Below are positions 8,415 through 18,400 of a DNA stretch of 60,626 bases, in pieces. Source of the DNA: Acidobacteriota bacterium (GTDB taxonomy: Bacteria > Acidobacteriota > Terriglobia > Terriglobales > Acidobacteriaceae); the NCBI GenBank assembly GCA_021791875.1, contig JAJYVU010000015.1, positions 1 to 60,626 on the forward strand. The letters are read 5' to 3'. The first letter of the stretch is position 1; each line of letters begins with the position of its first letter. The notes under the pieces are model-generated. The model was given only the letters and a program-made list of their open reading frames with translations. It did not search any database and was not told the origin of the DNA. The position numbers and the translations under genes are program-made.

Positions 8415-9341
8415 CTACAAAACAATAGATTCCAGCGGGGCGTGCTGGTTGGCCAGCATCAGCTTGTTTCCCAGCAGACTCATCCGGTCCCGCAACGCTC
8501 GCTCGGCGGCCACCCGCGCGAGTTCCGGCATATTGTTGCTTTCTGAAAGATGCGCCAGCACCACAAACGATGCCTGGCCATCATAGGATTTCTCGAGAAA
8601 TTCCGACGCGGCATCGTTCGACAGGTGCCCAACCCGCGACATTACCCTCTGCTTCACTGACCACGGATACGGCCCGTCACGCAGCATGTCCACGTCGTGG
8701 TTGGACTCCAGCATCAGAACGTCGCATCCCTTTAGATGCAAATGCACGTTTGGGGGAATGTAACCAAGATCGGTAGCAATCCCAACCCTCACGCCCTCGG
8801 CCGCAAACACAAACCCCACAGGATCCACCGCATCATGCGGCACCGTGTAGGGAGTAATGGCAATATCCCCGATTTGGAAGTTCGCCCCGGCCTGGAAATA
8901 TTCCACTCCCGGCAGCGCGCACGGATCCTTTTCGGGCTTTCCCTCGGCGATGTCTTCCTCAGCCGCGTCCTGGGCCTCGGCGCCCGCGGTCACCGGTTCT
9001 TTGCCGGCTGCCATCGCAGCTTTCTGCTGTTCCAGCCAATCAGCGTATGTCAATCGCTTCCGCGGAGTTATCCACCGCATCCACGCCCGGTGCGTCGCCT
9101 CGGTAAAGTAGACCGGAATTCCCAGCTTCCGAGCCGTCACCGCCAACCCCTGCACATGATCCTGATGCTCGTGGGTAATCACAATCGCGTCGAGCGTCTC
9201 AACCTCCTCGCCCGCCGCACGCATTCGCTTGAAAATCTCGCGGCACGACAGCCCCGCATCTACCAGCAAACGCGTCCGGCTGCTGGAGATGACTGTGCTG
9301 TTCCCCTTCGACCCACTGGCGAGCACTGTCATCCGGACCAT
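8415..9341 (-). CDS. MBL-fold metallohydrolase, YycJ/WalJ-like
   Basis: A 308-residue metallo-beta-lactamase-fold protein with the metal motif THEHQDH (56-62), the start VLASGSKGNSTVI typical of YycJ-type proteins, DLGYIPP and VMLESNHD. An acidic insertion of about 45 residues (roughly 105-150) interrupts the domain between LTYADWLEQQK and PGVEYFQAG. YycJ-like proteins are linked to cell-wall homeostasis and DNA processing, but the substrate is not known. It follows argS in the same direction with an 80-base gap. Confidence 0.85.
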   Translation of the reverse strand: MVRMTVLASGSKGNSTVISSSRTRLLVDAGLSCREIFKRMRAAGEEVETLDAIVITHEHQDHVQGLAVTARKLGIPVYFTEATHRAWMRWITPRKRLTYADWLEQQKAAMAAGKEPVTAGAEAQDAAEEDIAEGKPEKDPCALPGVEYFQAGANFQIGDIAITPYTVPHDAVDPVGFVFAAEGVRVGIATDLGYIPPNVHLHLKGCDVLMLESNHDVDMLRDGPYPWSVKQRVMSRVGHLSNDAASEFLEKSYDGQASFVVLAHLSESNNMPELARVAAERALRDRMSLLGNKLMLANQHAPLESIVL

Positions 9342-9421
9342 AGCTTCGAGAATACGCCCGATTCATGTGGAAGAACCGGCCTGAACAGGCTCCCGGCACC
9401 ATCTCAGCTACGCCCTTGGAC

Positions 9422-11422
9422 CTACATCACCTCCGGAGCGTCGATCCCCAGCCACTGCAGCGACCGCACCAGTTCCCTCTGCGTCACCGCCGCCGTCGCC
9501 AGCAGCAGCGTCTTCTTCGCGGCATTCTCCTCGGTCAGAATATGGTGCTTCCGGTAGAAGTTGCTGAACTCCTGCGCCAGTTGAAACGCGTGCTTGGCCA
9601 GGTACGCCGGCTCCGCCGTCTGGATGCACTGTTCCAGCAGCAGCGACGTCTTGCCGGCGCGCAGCCACACTGCCCAGATCGCCTCATTCTCCTCACCGTC
9701 CAGCATGCCGTCGATCTCCACGCCGGCCAGTTCCGTAAGCGCCTGCTCCGCCGTCGTCTCCGCCTTGCGGAAGATGCTCCGTGTCCGCACCACCGCGTAC
9801 TGCAGATACGGTCCCGTCTCGCCCTCGAAGCTCAGCGCATCCTTGAAGTCAAACGCAATCACCGAATTCCGCGTGTACTTCAGCATGAAATACCGCAGCG
9901 CGCCCACCGCAATCTTCTGCGCAATCTCCGCGCGCTCCGCGTCCTCCAGCTCCGGATGCCGGCTGTCCACCTCGCTCTTGGTCGCCGCCACCAGCTTGTC
10001 GATCAGGTCATCGGCCTTCACACCAAATCCCTTCCGGCCGGAAACCTCGATGTACGCGCGCCCCTGGTCTTCCTCCGGAACCGCATATCCAAGTTCCATC
10101 GCGCACCGTGGCGTCAGAGCCACCATCTCGTAGGAGAAATGCGTATACCGCGCCGCCTGCTCCGTGTATCCCATGCCCATCAGCGCTCCCACCACGTTCG
10201 CCTGCGGATCGGCCTGCCGCGAATCAATCACGTTGTAGATCGCCTGCGCATCGCCAAAGTGCGGATGGTCAGCCTCACCCTCCTCGGCTGAAATCCAGCA
10301 GCTATGCGACGGATACTCAAAAAACTTCCTGTACCCAAAGTCCTTCCCCAGCAGCCCGAACTTCCACAGGTGGTACGCAATGTCCTTACCCACATACGTC
10401 ACCGTCCCATTCGAACGCACTATCACCTTCGCATCTTCATCCGGACCATCCTGCTCCGCTTCCGCGCGTTCGGTCCCAGGCCGCTGCATTACCCAGCAGC
10501 CCTTGTTCTTGCCTTCTGTCTCGAAATACAGCACCCCTTTCGCCTTCATCTGCTCAAAGGCCAGGTTCCAGAAGTGCAAATGCAGAATCTCGCTCTCGCG
10601 CGGCAAAAAGTCGTACTCGATGCCCAGCCGCAGCATCGTCTCCAGATGCCGCCGCAGCACCGCCGTGGCAATCTTGTCGGCAATCTCCGCCGTCTCGTTC
10701 CCGCCATGCTCAATCGCATGCAGCGTATCCAGCCGCATCTGCTTCCGCTCGGCCTTCTTCGCCTCATCCGCCTCGTACCACTGCGAAACCCGCGCGTACA
10801 AATCCCAGCAGTAGTAGTCGATTCGCTCGCCCTCCACCGTCAGCCGCTCCATCAGCGCGCCCACGTCGGCCAGCCTCATCTTTTCCAGATGAATCAGCCC
10901 CACCACAATGTCCGCTACCTGCACGCCCGTGTTGTCGATGTAATTCTGCACATCGACCCGGTTCCCGGCGGCCTTGAGCAGCCGTACAAACGTATCTCCC
11001 AGGATCGCGTTCCGCAAATGCCCCACATGCGCGGCCTTGTTGGGATTAATGCTCGTATGCTCCACCAGCGCATGCAGCGGCTTCGCCGCCAGTTCCTCCG
11101 GAGCCAGCTTCATTTCCTTCGCCAGCGCCTGCGCCGCTTCCGCTCGCTGCAGCCGAGCATTGATGTACCCGGCGCCCGCCACCTCAAAGCTGGCGAATCC
11201 CGCCAGCGGCTCGGCCGCAAGCCGCGCCACAATCTCTTCGGCAATCTTCCGTGGAGCCTTCCTCAGCTTCTTCGCCAGCTCAAAGGCCAGCGGCAGCGCA
11301 AACTCGCCAAACTTATTCTCCGGAGGCTGCTCCACCACCAGTGCCGGAAGCTCAATCTCATACTGCTCGCGAAGAATCGCTCTCAACCGCTCCTTCAATA
11401 CCGTCTGCTGTTTCAGGTACAC
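9422..11422 (-). CDS. argS: arginyl-tRNA synthetase
   Basis: A 666-residue class I synthetase that charges tRNA-Arg. It has an N-terminal Arg-S additional domain (~10-100), the HIGH-type signature in SINPNKAAHVGHLRNAILGD (~123-142), the catalytic Rossmann core, a KMSKS-loop region read as SGRKGFGVKADDL, and a C-terminal anticodon-binding domain (DALSFEGETGPYLQYA onward). It is longer than many ArgS proteins (~550-600) because of insertions in the core. The start is GTG at 11422. It diverges from metG across 199 bases. Confidence 0.95.
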   Translation of the reverse strand: MYLKQQTVLKERLRAILREQYEIELPALVVEQPPENKFGEFALPLAFELAKKLRKAPRKIAEEIVARLAAEPLAGFASFEVAGAGYINARLQRAEAAQALAKEMKLAPEELAAKPLHALVEHTSINPNKAAHVGHLRNAILGDTFVRLLKAAGNRVDVQNYIDNTGVQVADIVVGLIHLEKMRLADVGALMERLTVEGERIDYYCWDLYARVSQWYEADEAKKAERKQMRLDTLHAIEHGGNETAEIADKIATAVLRRHLETMLRLGIEYDFLPRESEILHLHFWNLAFEQMKAKGVLYFETEGKNKGCWVMQRPGTERAEAEQDGPDEDAKVIVRSNGTVTYVGKDIAYHLWKFGLLGKDFGYRKFFEYPSHSCWISAEEGEADHPHFGDAQAIYNVIDSRQADPQANVVGALMGMGYTEQAARYTHFSYEMVALTPRCAMELGYAVPEEDQGRAYIEVSGRKGFGVKADDLIDKLVAATKSEVDSRHPELEDAERAEIAQKIAVGALRYFMLKYTRNSVIAFDFKDALSFEGETGPYLQYAVVRTRSIFRKAETTAEQALTELAGVEIDGMLDGEENEAIWAVWLRAGKTSLLLEQCIQTAEPAYLAKHAFQLAQEFSNFYRKHHILTEENAAKKTLLLATAAVTQRELVRSLQWLGIDAPEVM

Positions 11423-11621
11423 GTCGTTATCACCAGGCCAAAAATGTTCGAAATTCCTTGTATTTACTAGCCGATTCTACCAGTCCTCACCCCTCACACA
11501 CGCCTTCGCCGCAAGCGTCACTCTCTGTCGAACACCCGCGCCACCGCCCATGCTTCTCATTGAAATGCCTTAAGATAGATGGCAGTTCTAACGATTTCTT
11601 GCGGTCTCCCAAGCGCTTTTC

Positions 11622-13937
11622 ATGCCCGAATCCAACAAGTTCTACCTCACCACGCCGATCTACTACGTCAACGCGCGCCCGCACATCGGCACGTCCTACA
11701 CCACGCTCGTCGCCGACACCATCGCCCGCCGCAAGCGCGCCCTCGGCATTGACACCTGGTTCCTCACCGGCACCGACGAGCACGGTCAGAAGATCGAGCG
11801 CTCTGCACGCCTCGCCAACTGCACCCCGCAGGAATTCACCGACGGCGTCTCCGCGCAATTCCGCTCGCTCTGGGACCGCATGGGCCTCACCTACGACGAC
11901 TACATCCGCACCACCGAGCCGCGCCACAAGCAGGCCGTCCAGCGCCTCTTCTCGCTGCTCAAAGACCGCGGCTACATTTACAAGGGCACGTACACCGGCC
12001 AGTACTGCGTATCCGACGAGGCCTACGTCGAAGGCCCTCCCGGAACGCCCTGCCCCGACTGCGGACGCATCACCGAAACCGTCAGCGAAGAAAACTACTT
12101 CTTCAAACTCTCGGCCTTCGAGCGCAAACTCCTCGAGCACTACGAAGCCCACCCCGACTTCATCCAGCCGGAAACCCGCCGCAACGAAGTTCTCTCCTTC
12201 GTCCGCAGCGGACTCAAAGATCTCTCCATCTCGCGCACCAGCTTCAACTGGGGCATTCCCGTACCCGGCGACGAAAAGCACGTCATCTACGTCTGGATGG
12301 ACGCCCTCGCCAACTACATCACCGCCCTCGGCTGGGAAAGCGACGACCCCGCCGCCCGCGCCCGCTTTGAGAAATTCTGGCCCGCCAACCTCCACATCAT
12401 CGGCAAGGAAATCTCCCGCTTCCACTGCGTCTACTGGCCCGCATTCCTGCTCGGCGCCGGCCTGCCATTGCCCAGGAGCGTCGTCGCTCACGGCTGGCTG
12501 CTTTTCGAGCAGAACAAGATGTCCAAATCCCGCGGCAACATCGTCCGCGCAGAGACCATCCTCGACGTCTTCGGCGCCATGAAGCCCGATCTCCCCGCCG
12601 CCGACCAGAGCCGCTTTGGCGCCGACGTCCTCCGCTACTTCCTCCTGCGCGAAGTCGTCTTCGGACAGGACGGCAGCTTCAGCTTCGACGCCCTCGTCCA
12701 GCGCTACAACGCCGACCTCGCCAACGGCTACGGCAACCTCGTCAGCCGAACCCTAAACATGATCCAAAAGCGGGACGGAGAAATTCCCCAAGGGACGGTA
12801 GCGGCGTTAGATCCGAACTTTCAAGACAAAGACGTACTTCCCTATAGCCGCATTCGATCCATCGTCGAAGATGTCTCGCAAAACTTCGAAGCACTAAACT
12901 TCTCCATCGCACTATCCGGGATCGGATCCCTTATTTCGCTAGTCGATGGCTACATCACGCAATATGCGCCTTGGAAGTTAGTTAACTCGCCTGATCCAGC
13001 CGATCAGCATAGAGCCAACACCATCCTGTATTCCGCCGCCGAAGCCATCCGTATCATCACCGCCCTCGTCTACCCCGTCATGCCCTGGGCCGCCGCACAG
13101 GTCTGGTCCCAGCTCGGCTTGGGCGACATCGAATCCGCCGCCCAGAACGGCCAACTCAAGAACCTCCTGTGGGGCGGCCTCAAGCCCGGCACAAAGCTCG
13201 GCACGCTAGGCCCCATCTTTCCACGCGCAGAAAAGGACGCAGTCACCCGTATGCAGGAAATCGAACAGAACAACGCCGCCTCGCAGCCGACACCCGAACA
13301 GAACGCCCCCCAACCTGAGCAGACCCCCAAGCAGGCTGCGCCTGCTGCCCCCGAAACCTCTTCGGCGAAAGGCGCGTCACCCGCGCCCGCGGCCACGGCT
13401 GCCGCAACCCTTCCAGTCCCCGAGCAGCATCACTCGCGGCTCCGCGCCGCCATCGAGGCCCTCGCCGTCGCCATGGCCGAATCCACCAGTGAATCCTCCC
13501 TGATCGCCGCCTTTGAGCAGGCCATCGGCCTCACCGTCCAGGAGTCCCTCAGCGGCAAACCCCGCACTCCGGCGCAGCCCGCCGCAGCAGGTGCGCCCGC
13601 TCCTGCCTCTGACAAAATCTCCATCGACGACTTCGCCAAGGTTGAGCTCCGCGTCGGCCAAGTAAACGTCGCTGAACGCGTCCCCAAGGCCGACAAGCTC
13701 CTCCGCCTGGAAGTTGACCTCGGCACCGAAACCCGCCAGATCCTCGCTGGCATCGCCCAGTCCTACGAGCCGGAATCCCTCATTGGCCGCAAGATCGTCA
13801 TCGTCGCCAACCTTGCACCCCGCAAGATGCGCGGCCTCGAATCTAACGGCATGCTTCTCGCCGCCACCAACGAGGAAGGCAGAGCCATCCTCGCCACCTT
13901 CGCCGAAGAGGTCCAGCCCGGCGCTCGCCTCAAATGA
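11622..13937 (+). CDS. metG: methionyl-tRNA synthetase with C-terminal tRNA-binding domain
   Basis: A 771-residue class I synthetase. HIGT (21-24) stands for HIGH, a CPDC zinc knuckle follows in the connective domain, and KMSKS is at 299-303. Residues ~540-640 form an Ala/Pro/Gln-rich linker, and ~664-771 is an EMAP/Trbp111-like tRNA-binding domain (KVELRVGQV, ADKLLRLEVD, SNGMLLAAT). No clear ribosome site precedes the ATG. A stretch at about 12760-13030 has codon use quite unlike the rest (TTA, CTA, AGA, CGA, GGG), which I report as a finding. It overlaps tatD by four bases. Confidence 0.95.
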   Translation: MPESNKFYLTTPIYYVNARPHIGTSYTTLVADTIARRKRALGIDTWFLTGTDEHGQKIERSARLANCTPQEFTDGVSAQFRSLWDRMGLTYDDYIRTTEPRHKQAVQRLFSLLKDRGYIYKGTYTGQYCVSDEAYVEGPPGTPCPDCGRITETVSEENYFFKLSAFERKLLEHYEAHPDFIQPETRRNEVLSFVRSGLKDLSISRTSFNWGIPVPGDEKHVIYVWMDALANYITALGWESDDPAARARFEKFWPANLHIIGKEISRFHCVYWPAFLLGAGLPLPRSVVAHGWLLFEQNKMSKSRGNIVRAETILDVFGAMKPDLPAADQSRFGADVLRYFLLREVVFGQDGSFSFDALVQRYNADLANGYGNLVSRTLNMIQKRDGEIPQGTVAALDPNFQDKDVLPYSRIRSIVEDVSQNFEALNFSIALSGIGSLISLVDGYITQYAPWKLVNSPDPADQHRANTILYSAAEAIRIITALVYPVMPWAAAQVWSQLGLGDIESAAQNGQLKNLLWGGLKPGTKLGTLGPIFPRAEKDAVTRMQEIEQNNAASQPTPEQNAPQPEQTPKQAAPAAPETSSAKGASPAPAATAAATLPVPEQHHSRLRAAIEALAVAMAESTSESSLIAAFEQAIGLTVQESLSGKPRTPAQPAAAGAPAPASDKISIDDFAKVELRVGQVNVAERVPKADKLLRLEVDLGTETRQILAGIAQSYEPESLIGRKIVIVANLAPRKMRGLESNGMLLAATNEEGRAILATFAEEVQPGARLK

Positions 13938-14755
13938 TCGACTCCCACGCCCATCTCGACAGTGCGCGTTACGACGACGACCGCGACGCCATGCTCGCCC
14001 GTGCGTATGAAGCAGGCGTACGTGGCATCCTTTCCATCGGCATCGGCGACGGACCCGCCACCATGCACCGCGCAGCCAACCTCGCCCGCGACTACTCTGG
14101 CCGCCCCAACGCACCGCGCATTTGGGCCAGCGCCGGCATCCATCCCCACGAAGCCCAGGACGCCACCGAAGAAGCACTCGCCAGCCTCGATGCCCTGCTC
14201 CAGCGCCCTGAAGTCATCGCCTGCGGCGAAATTGGCCTCGACTACTACTACGACCACTCCCCGCGCGATACCCAGAAGTCAGCCTTCTCGCGCCAGATGG
14301 CTCTCGCCGCCCGCCACAAAAAACCCATCATCATCCACTGCCGCCCGTCAGACAACAGCGCCAACGCCTGGGACGATACCCTCGCCATACTTGAATCTGA
14401 TTGGGCGCCCACCGGCCTCGGCGGCATCCTCCACTGCTTCACCGGCGACTGGGACCATGCCCGCCGCGCCCTCGACATCGGCTTCCTCATTTCCTTCGCC
14501 GGTAACATCACCTTCCCACGCAATCAGCCCCTGCGCGAAGTCGCCACCCTGGTGCCTCCCGACCGTCTGCTCATCGAAACGGACTGCCCATTCCTCGCGC
14601 CCGTCCCCTATCGGGGTAAGCGCAACGAGCCCGCCTGGGTCAAAGAGGTCGCCGTGACCCTTGGTGACCTGCTTGAGATCACCCCGGAACAGGTCGCTTT
14701 GCGTACCACTCAAAACTTTCAGTCGTTTTTCGGCCTGACGGCGAGCACCCCGTAG
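13934..14755 (+). CDS. tatD: TatD-family metal-dependent hydrolase (DNase)
   Basis: A 273-residue TIM-barrel amidohydrolase-type protein with IDSHAHLD at the start, AGIHPHEA, CGEIGLDYYYD, PIIIHCR, HCFTGD and ETDCPFLAP, together giving the two-metal site. TatD proteins have 3'-5' exonuclease activity. The start overlaps the metG stop (ATGA), so the two are translated together; pairing of metG and tatD is common in bacteria. Confidence 0.92.
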   Translation: MIDSHAHLDSARYDDDRDAMLARAYEAGVRGILSIGIGDGPATMHRAANLARDYSGRPNAPRIWASAGIHPHEAQDATEEALASLDALLQRPEVIACGEIGLDYYYDHSPRDTQKSAFSRQMALAARHKKPIIIHCRPSDNSANAWDDTLAILESDWAPTGLGGILHCFTGDWDHARRALDIGFLISFAGNITFPRNQPLREVATLVPPDRLLIETDCPFLAPVPYRGKRNEPAWVKEVAVTLGDLLEITPEQVALRTTQNFQSFFGLTASTP

Positions 14756-14813
14756 CCACGTCACATTCTCGGTTGGCAAGAAAGCATTTAATCTACTAGA
14801 GAGTAATTTTTCT

Positions 14814-15314
14814 ATGGCTGCCGACAATAGTTTTGACATCGTAAGCAAACTCGATCTTCAGGAAGTCCGCAACGCGGTCGACCAGGCCCTCAAAGAGATC
14901 CACACCCGCTTCGATCTCAAGGACTCCAAGTCCGACATCACCATCGAAGGCGCTGAGGCCATCCAGCTCGCCTCCTCTGACGAGTACAAGCTCGACGCCG
15001 TCAAGCAGATCCTGCAACAGAAAATGGTCAAGCGCGGTCTCTCGCTCAAGTCCCTCACCTGGGGCAAAATCGAGCCCGCCGCCGGCTCCAGCGTCCGCCA
15101 GAAGGTCACCCTCCAGCAGGGCATCCCGACCGAAAAGGCAAAAGAGATGGTAAGGCTCATCAAGGACTCAAAAAAGAAGGCTCAGGCGTCGATTCAGGGC
15201 GATACCGTGAGGGTTTCCGGCAAAGATCGCGATACTCTACAGGAGATCATTGCCATGCTGCGCAACCACGACTTCGGCATCGATATGCAATTTACCAACT
15301 ACAGGTCCAACTAG
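14814..15314 (+). CDS. yajQ: YajQ family nucleotide-binding protein
   Basis: A 166-residue protein matching the full length of the YajQ/UPF0234 family: FDIVSKLDLQEVRNAVDQA, FDLKDSKSDI, the KRGLSLKSL centre, the VRVSGKDRDTLQ segment and a C-terminal LRNHDFGIDMQF. Some members bind cyclic di-GMP and affect transcription; others bind nucleic acid or tRNA. AGAGAG lies 10-15 bases before the ATG. It is followed eight bases later by the prenyl synthase gene, likely cotranscribed. Confidence 0.92.
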   Translation: MAADNSFDIVSKLDLQEVRNAVDQALKEIHTRFDLKDSKSDITIEGAEAIQLASSDEYKLDAVKQILQQKMVKRGLSLKSLTWGKIEPAAGSSVRQKVTLQQGIPTEKAKEMVRLIKDSKKKAQASIQGDTVRVSGKDRDTLQEIIAMLRNHDFGIDMQFTNYRSN

Positions 15315-15322
15315 CGCCTCAG

Positions 15323-16327
15323 ATGAACGGAGCACGAGTGAGCACACCCACCATAGCAACGGCCAAAGAGATCTTCGATCTGCTCCACGACGATCTCCTC
15401 GAAATCGAGCGCGAGTTCGAGTCCGCTGCTGTCTCCTCCGTACGCGCCATCACCGACATTGCCGAATACCTCCGCGAAGGTGGCGGCAAGCGCATCCGCC
15501 CATCCCTGCTCCTGCTCTCCGCCCGCAGCCAGGGCTACGCGGGCAACGGAGCCACCCGGCTCGGCGCCGTCGTTGAAATGGTCCACACCGCCACCCTGGT
15601 GCATGACGACATCATCGATGCTGCAGACATTCGTCGTGGTCGCCCCTCGCCCAACACCACCTGGGGCAACCCCAAGTGCGTCCTCGCCGGCGACTGGCTT
15701 TACATGCAGGCCTTCCGCGTCGCCCTGGAAGAGCGCAACTTCCGCGTCCTCGACCTGCTCATCTCCCTCACCCAGCAAATGGTCGAGGGAGAAATGATCC
15801 AGCTCGAAACCCTCGGTCGCCAGGTCACCACCAAGGAATATCACGACCTCATTTACCGCAAGACAGCTTGCCTCTTTGAGGTTTCCATGCGGCTCGGCGC
15901 GGTCCTTGCCGGAGCCTCATCGACAGAGGAAGAAAACATGGGCGAGTACGGCCGCAATCTTGGCCTCGCCTTCCAGATCGTCGATGACGTTCTCGACCTC
16001 ACCGCCACAGAGGAAGTCCTGGGCAAGCCAGTCGCTAGTGACCTCCGCGAGGGCAAAGCCACTATCGCCGTGATTCATGCTCTCGAAAACGGCACCCAGA
16101 CCGAGCGTGACGCCATCCTCACGGTGCTTCGTGACAAGAGCTTCGGCCGCGTCTCGCATGATCAGATTCTCGCTGCTCTCCTGCGAAACGGCTCCGTCGA
16201 TTACGCCATGAATAAGGCCTACGACTACGCCGAAACCGCGCGCCTCGCCATCGCCGACTTTCCCGACTCAGACTACAAACGCGCCCTGCTCTGGGTCCCC
16301 GACTTCGTCGTCGCCCGCGATAAGTAG
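15323..16327 (+). CDS. trans-polyprenyl diphosphate synthase
   Basis: A 334-residue all-helical prenyl chain elongase. The first Asp-rich motif is HDDIIDAADIRRG and the second QIVDDVLDL; the GGGKRIRPSLLLL substrate site is near residue 53. It condenses isopentenyl diphosphate with an allylic primer. Its length and motifs fit the octaprenyl/solanesyl type that makes the quinone side chain rather than short-chain IspA, but chain length cannot be read with certainty. It ends four bases from the stop of the opposing pseudokinase gene. Confidence 0.9.
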   Translation: MNGARVSTPTIATAKEIFDLLHDDLLEIEREFESAAVSSVRAITDIAEYLREGGGKRIRPSLLLLSARSQGYAGNGATRLGAVVEMVHTATLVHDDIIDAADIRRGRPSPNTTWGNPKCVLAGDWLYMQAFRVALEERNFRVLDLLISLTQQMVEGEMIQLETLGRQVTTKEYHDLIYRKTACLFEVSMRLGAVLAGASSTEEENMGEYGRNLGLAFQIVDDVLDLTATEEVLGKPVASDLREGKATIAVIHALENGTQTERDAILTVLRDKSFGRVSHDQILAALLRNGSVDYAMNKAYDYAETARLAIADFPDSDYKRALLWVPDFVVARDK

Positions 16328-16331
16328 CCGC

Positions 16332-17687
16332 CTACGGCGACATCTCCGTTGCCGTCACCTGATTCGCCGTCCGGGTAAATCCAAACTTCAGCAGCCACAC
16401 GCTCCTCACCGCGCGCCCGTTCACCTGCGCCGGATTAAACTCCCACGCCTTGGCAGCCTTCATCGCCGCATTCGCAAAATACCGGCTCGGCCCATATTGG
16501 GCATACACGGCATCCGCAACATTCCCGTTCGAATCGACCGTCACCTGCACGTCTACCCGCACTGTTCCGCGAATCGTTGCGCTCGCGCTGGGCAGCACCT
16601 CGGGAGGAACGCGTTTTACAACCGTGCCCTTCACCGTCACCGGCTCCGTCGGCGGCGGCTCATTCGCCCCCTCCCGCACCGCGAGCCCGGGATTTTCACT
16701 CGCCAGGCTTTTCCCATTCGGATGCGGCCGCAAATACCACGCAACCGCCATTACCGTCACCAAACCTAGAATCCCCACCACTCGAATCCAGGTCTTCGAT
16801 CTCGGTGATGCCTGCTCCGATACACTCCCTGAAACACTCGCGGCAACTACTGGCTCCACAACTTCAGCGTCGATTGGCCCCGAATCTGCCTCAGTAATAC
16901 CCTTCGCTGCAACTGCTTCCTCAGGCTTCAGCTGCAACCGAATCTCACGCAGCGTGCACCTTTCTGCCGGATCAATTCGCAGGCACATCTTGGCAATCCC
17001 GGCAAACGGCTCTGGCATTTCCTTCGGAACAGTAGGTTCGCCATGCTCCTTGCGATCCCATTCCGGCCGCCTCTGTGTCAGCATTTCCACCAGCGTCACG
17101 CCCAGCGACCAGATGTCCGCCGCCGGACTCACTTTGCCAAGCGCCAAATCCAGTGCATCATATGCTCGCGCGTCAAACGCTCGACTGCCGGCCCCAGCCC
17201 GCAAAAGATGATCCACGGAAAGCTTCAACTGGTCTTTCACCGCCATAACCTTCGACGGTTTCAAACGCCCGTGCACAAAGCCCTTGCCATGCAAATACTC
17301 CAGAGCTTCCACCAGAGACTCGAGCACCGTATGTGCTTCGTCCGGCGTCAGAGCGCGCTCCGGCAAAATATCCGCAAGCACCTCTTCACCGTACTCCGTC
17401 ACAACATAGGCAAATTCTGACCCGTCGATCTGACATCGCCCATATTCGTACAGTCGCAACAAGAGCGGATGCTGCAGTGTCTGCGCGGCCCGCCACCCCG
17501 CCACGCGGTTATCGGCATCTGCGGCCTCTGCCGGTATCAGCTTGATCACGGCTCGTTCCGTTGGTAAACCCTGCCGTTCCGTCAGGAAAACACCACATCC
17601 TTCACACCCACCGAGCCATTCCAGAAGGGGGAACTTTCCATCGACGACGCGGCCGGCCCAGTTCCTGCAAATAGGCACAGTCGTCAT
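16332..17687 (-). CDS. membrane pseudokinase fused to a TonB C-terminal domain
   Basis: About 451 residues. Residues ~15-270 have a Ser/Thr kinase fold: Gly-rich loop GGCEGCGVF, the ATP-anchoring lysine in AVIKL (K49), and DIWSLGVTLVEML. The catalytic loop reads HGRLKPSK (139-146) instead of HRDLKPxN, so the catalytic Asp and the metal-binding Asn are both lost; the DFG site reads DHL. A single transmembrane helix lies near 300-320. A proline-rich periplasmic linker follows, then a TonB_C-like domain (VDVQVTVDSNGNV, KAWEFNPAQVNG). I chose the ATG at 17687 over an upstream TTG because GAGGG directly precedes it. I infer signalling without phosphotransfer. Confidence 0.85.
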   Translation of the reverse strand: MTTVPICRNWAGRVVDGKFPLLEWLGGCEGCGVFLTERQGLPTERAVIKLIPAEAADADNRVAGWRAAQTLQHPLLLRLYEYGRCQIDGSEFAYVVTEYGEEVLADILPERALTPDEAHTVLESLVEALEYLHGKGFVHGRLKPSKVMAVKDQLKLSVDHLLRAGAGSRAFDARAYDALDLALGKVSPAADIWSLGVTLVEMLTQRRPEWDRKEHGEPTVPKEMPEPFAGIAKMCLRIDPAERCTLREIRLQLKPEEAVAAKGITEADSGPIDAEVVEPVVAASVSGSVSEQASPRSKTWIRVVGILGLVTVMAVAWYLRPHPNGKSLASENPGLAVREGANEPPPTEPVTVKGTVVKRVPPEVLPSASATIRGTVRVDVQVTVDSNGNVADAVYAQYGPSRYFANAAMKAAKAWEFNPAQVNGRAVRSVWLLKFGFTRTANQVTATEMSP

Positions 17688-17868
17688 AATCCCTCTTATT
17701 GTAGTAAGCAAAACATTCTTTCAACCAGTTTGCCGCTGCACTCGCACCCAAACATCCCATCGCACCCATCTCACGAGCCACCCACCCCCGCGCCACGCTA
17801 CTCCAGACAGCGGCACGCAACTTCCCTGCCACGCACCCTGCTCTCTGTGGTAATCTCACCTGTTTCCT

Positions 17869-18294
17869 ATGTCTTCCGCCACCCGCACCACTCCGATCCG
17901 CGTTCTCGTCGCTAAGCCTGGCCTCGACGGCCATGACCGCGGCGCAAAAGTCATCGCTCGCGCCCTCCGGGATGCCGGTATGGAAGTCATCTACACAGGC
18001 CTCCGCCAGACACCCGAAATGATCGTCAACGCCGCTATTCAGGAAGATGTGGACTGCATTGGCCTGAGCATCCTCTCCGGTGCGCACAATGCCATCGTCC
18101 CACGCGTCACCGAACTCCTCCGCGAACGCGGTGCCGATGACATTCTCGTCGTAGTCGGTGGCACCATCCCCGACCAGGACATCGAATTCCTCAAGTCCAA
18201 AGGCGTCGCCGCCATCTTCGGCCCTGGCACACTGCTCGACACTACCGTCCAGTTCATCCGCGAACACGTCAAGCCGCGCAGCCTCACCGCCTGA
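17869..18294 (+). CDS. stand-alone B12-binding subunit, methylmalonyl-CoA mutase type
   Basis: A 141-residue cobalamin-binding domain. It carries the DGHDRGAKV motif (DxHxxG, lower-ligand histidine), the SILSGAH serine segment and the [11 protein letters not shown] loop that holds the nucleotide tail. It matches the C-terminal part of methylmalonyl-CoA mutase encoded as a separate gene. The catalytic TIM-barrel subunit is not in this window, so the complex must be completed elsewhere. TAATCT at 17851-17856 would start transcription only about six bases before the ATG, and there is no Shine-Dalgarno. Confidence 0.92.
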   Translation: MSSATRTTPIRVLVAKPGLDGHDRGAKVIARALRDAGMEVIYTGLRQTPEMIVNAAIQEDVDCIGLSILSGAHNAIVPRVTELLRERGADDILVVVGGTIPDQDIEFLKSKGVAAIFGPGTLLDTTVQFIREHVKPRSLTA

Positions 18295-18400
18295 CCTCCG
18301 CCTCACTGCGATTCACACTTCGGGAGTATCTTGGTGATGCAGCCCGGACGACCAGCGTTCAGACCGCATCCGTATTCATTGGCAGCGCCGGAGGCTAACA

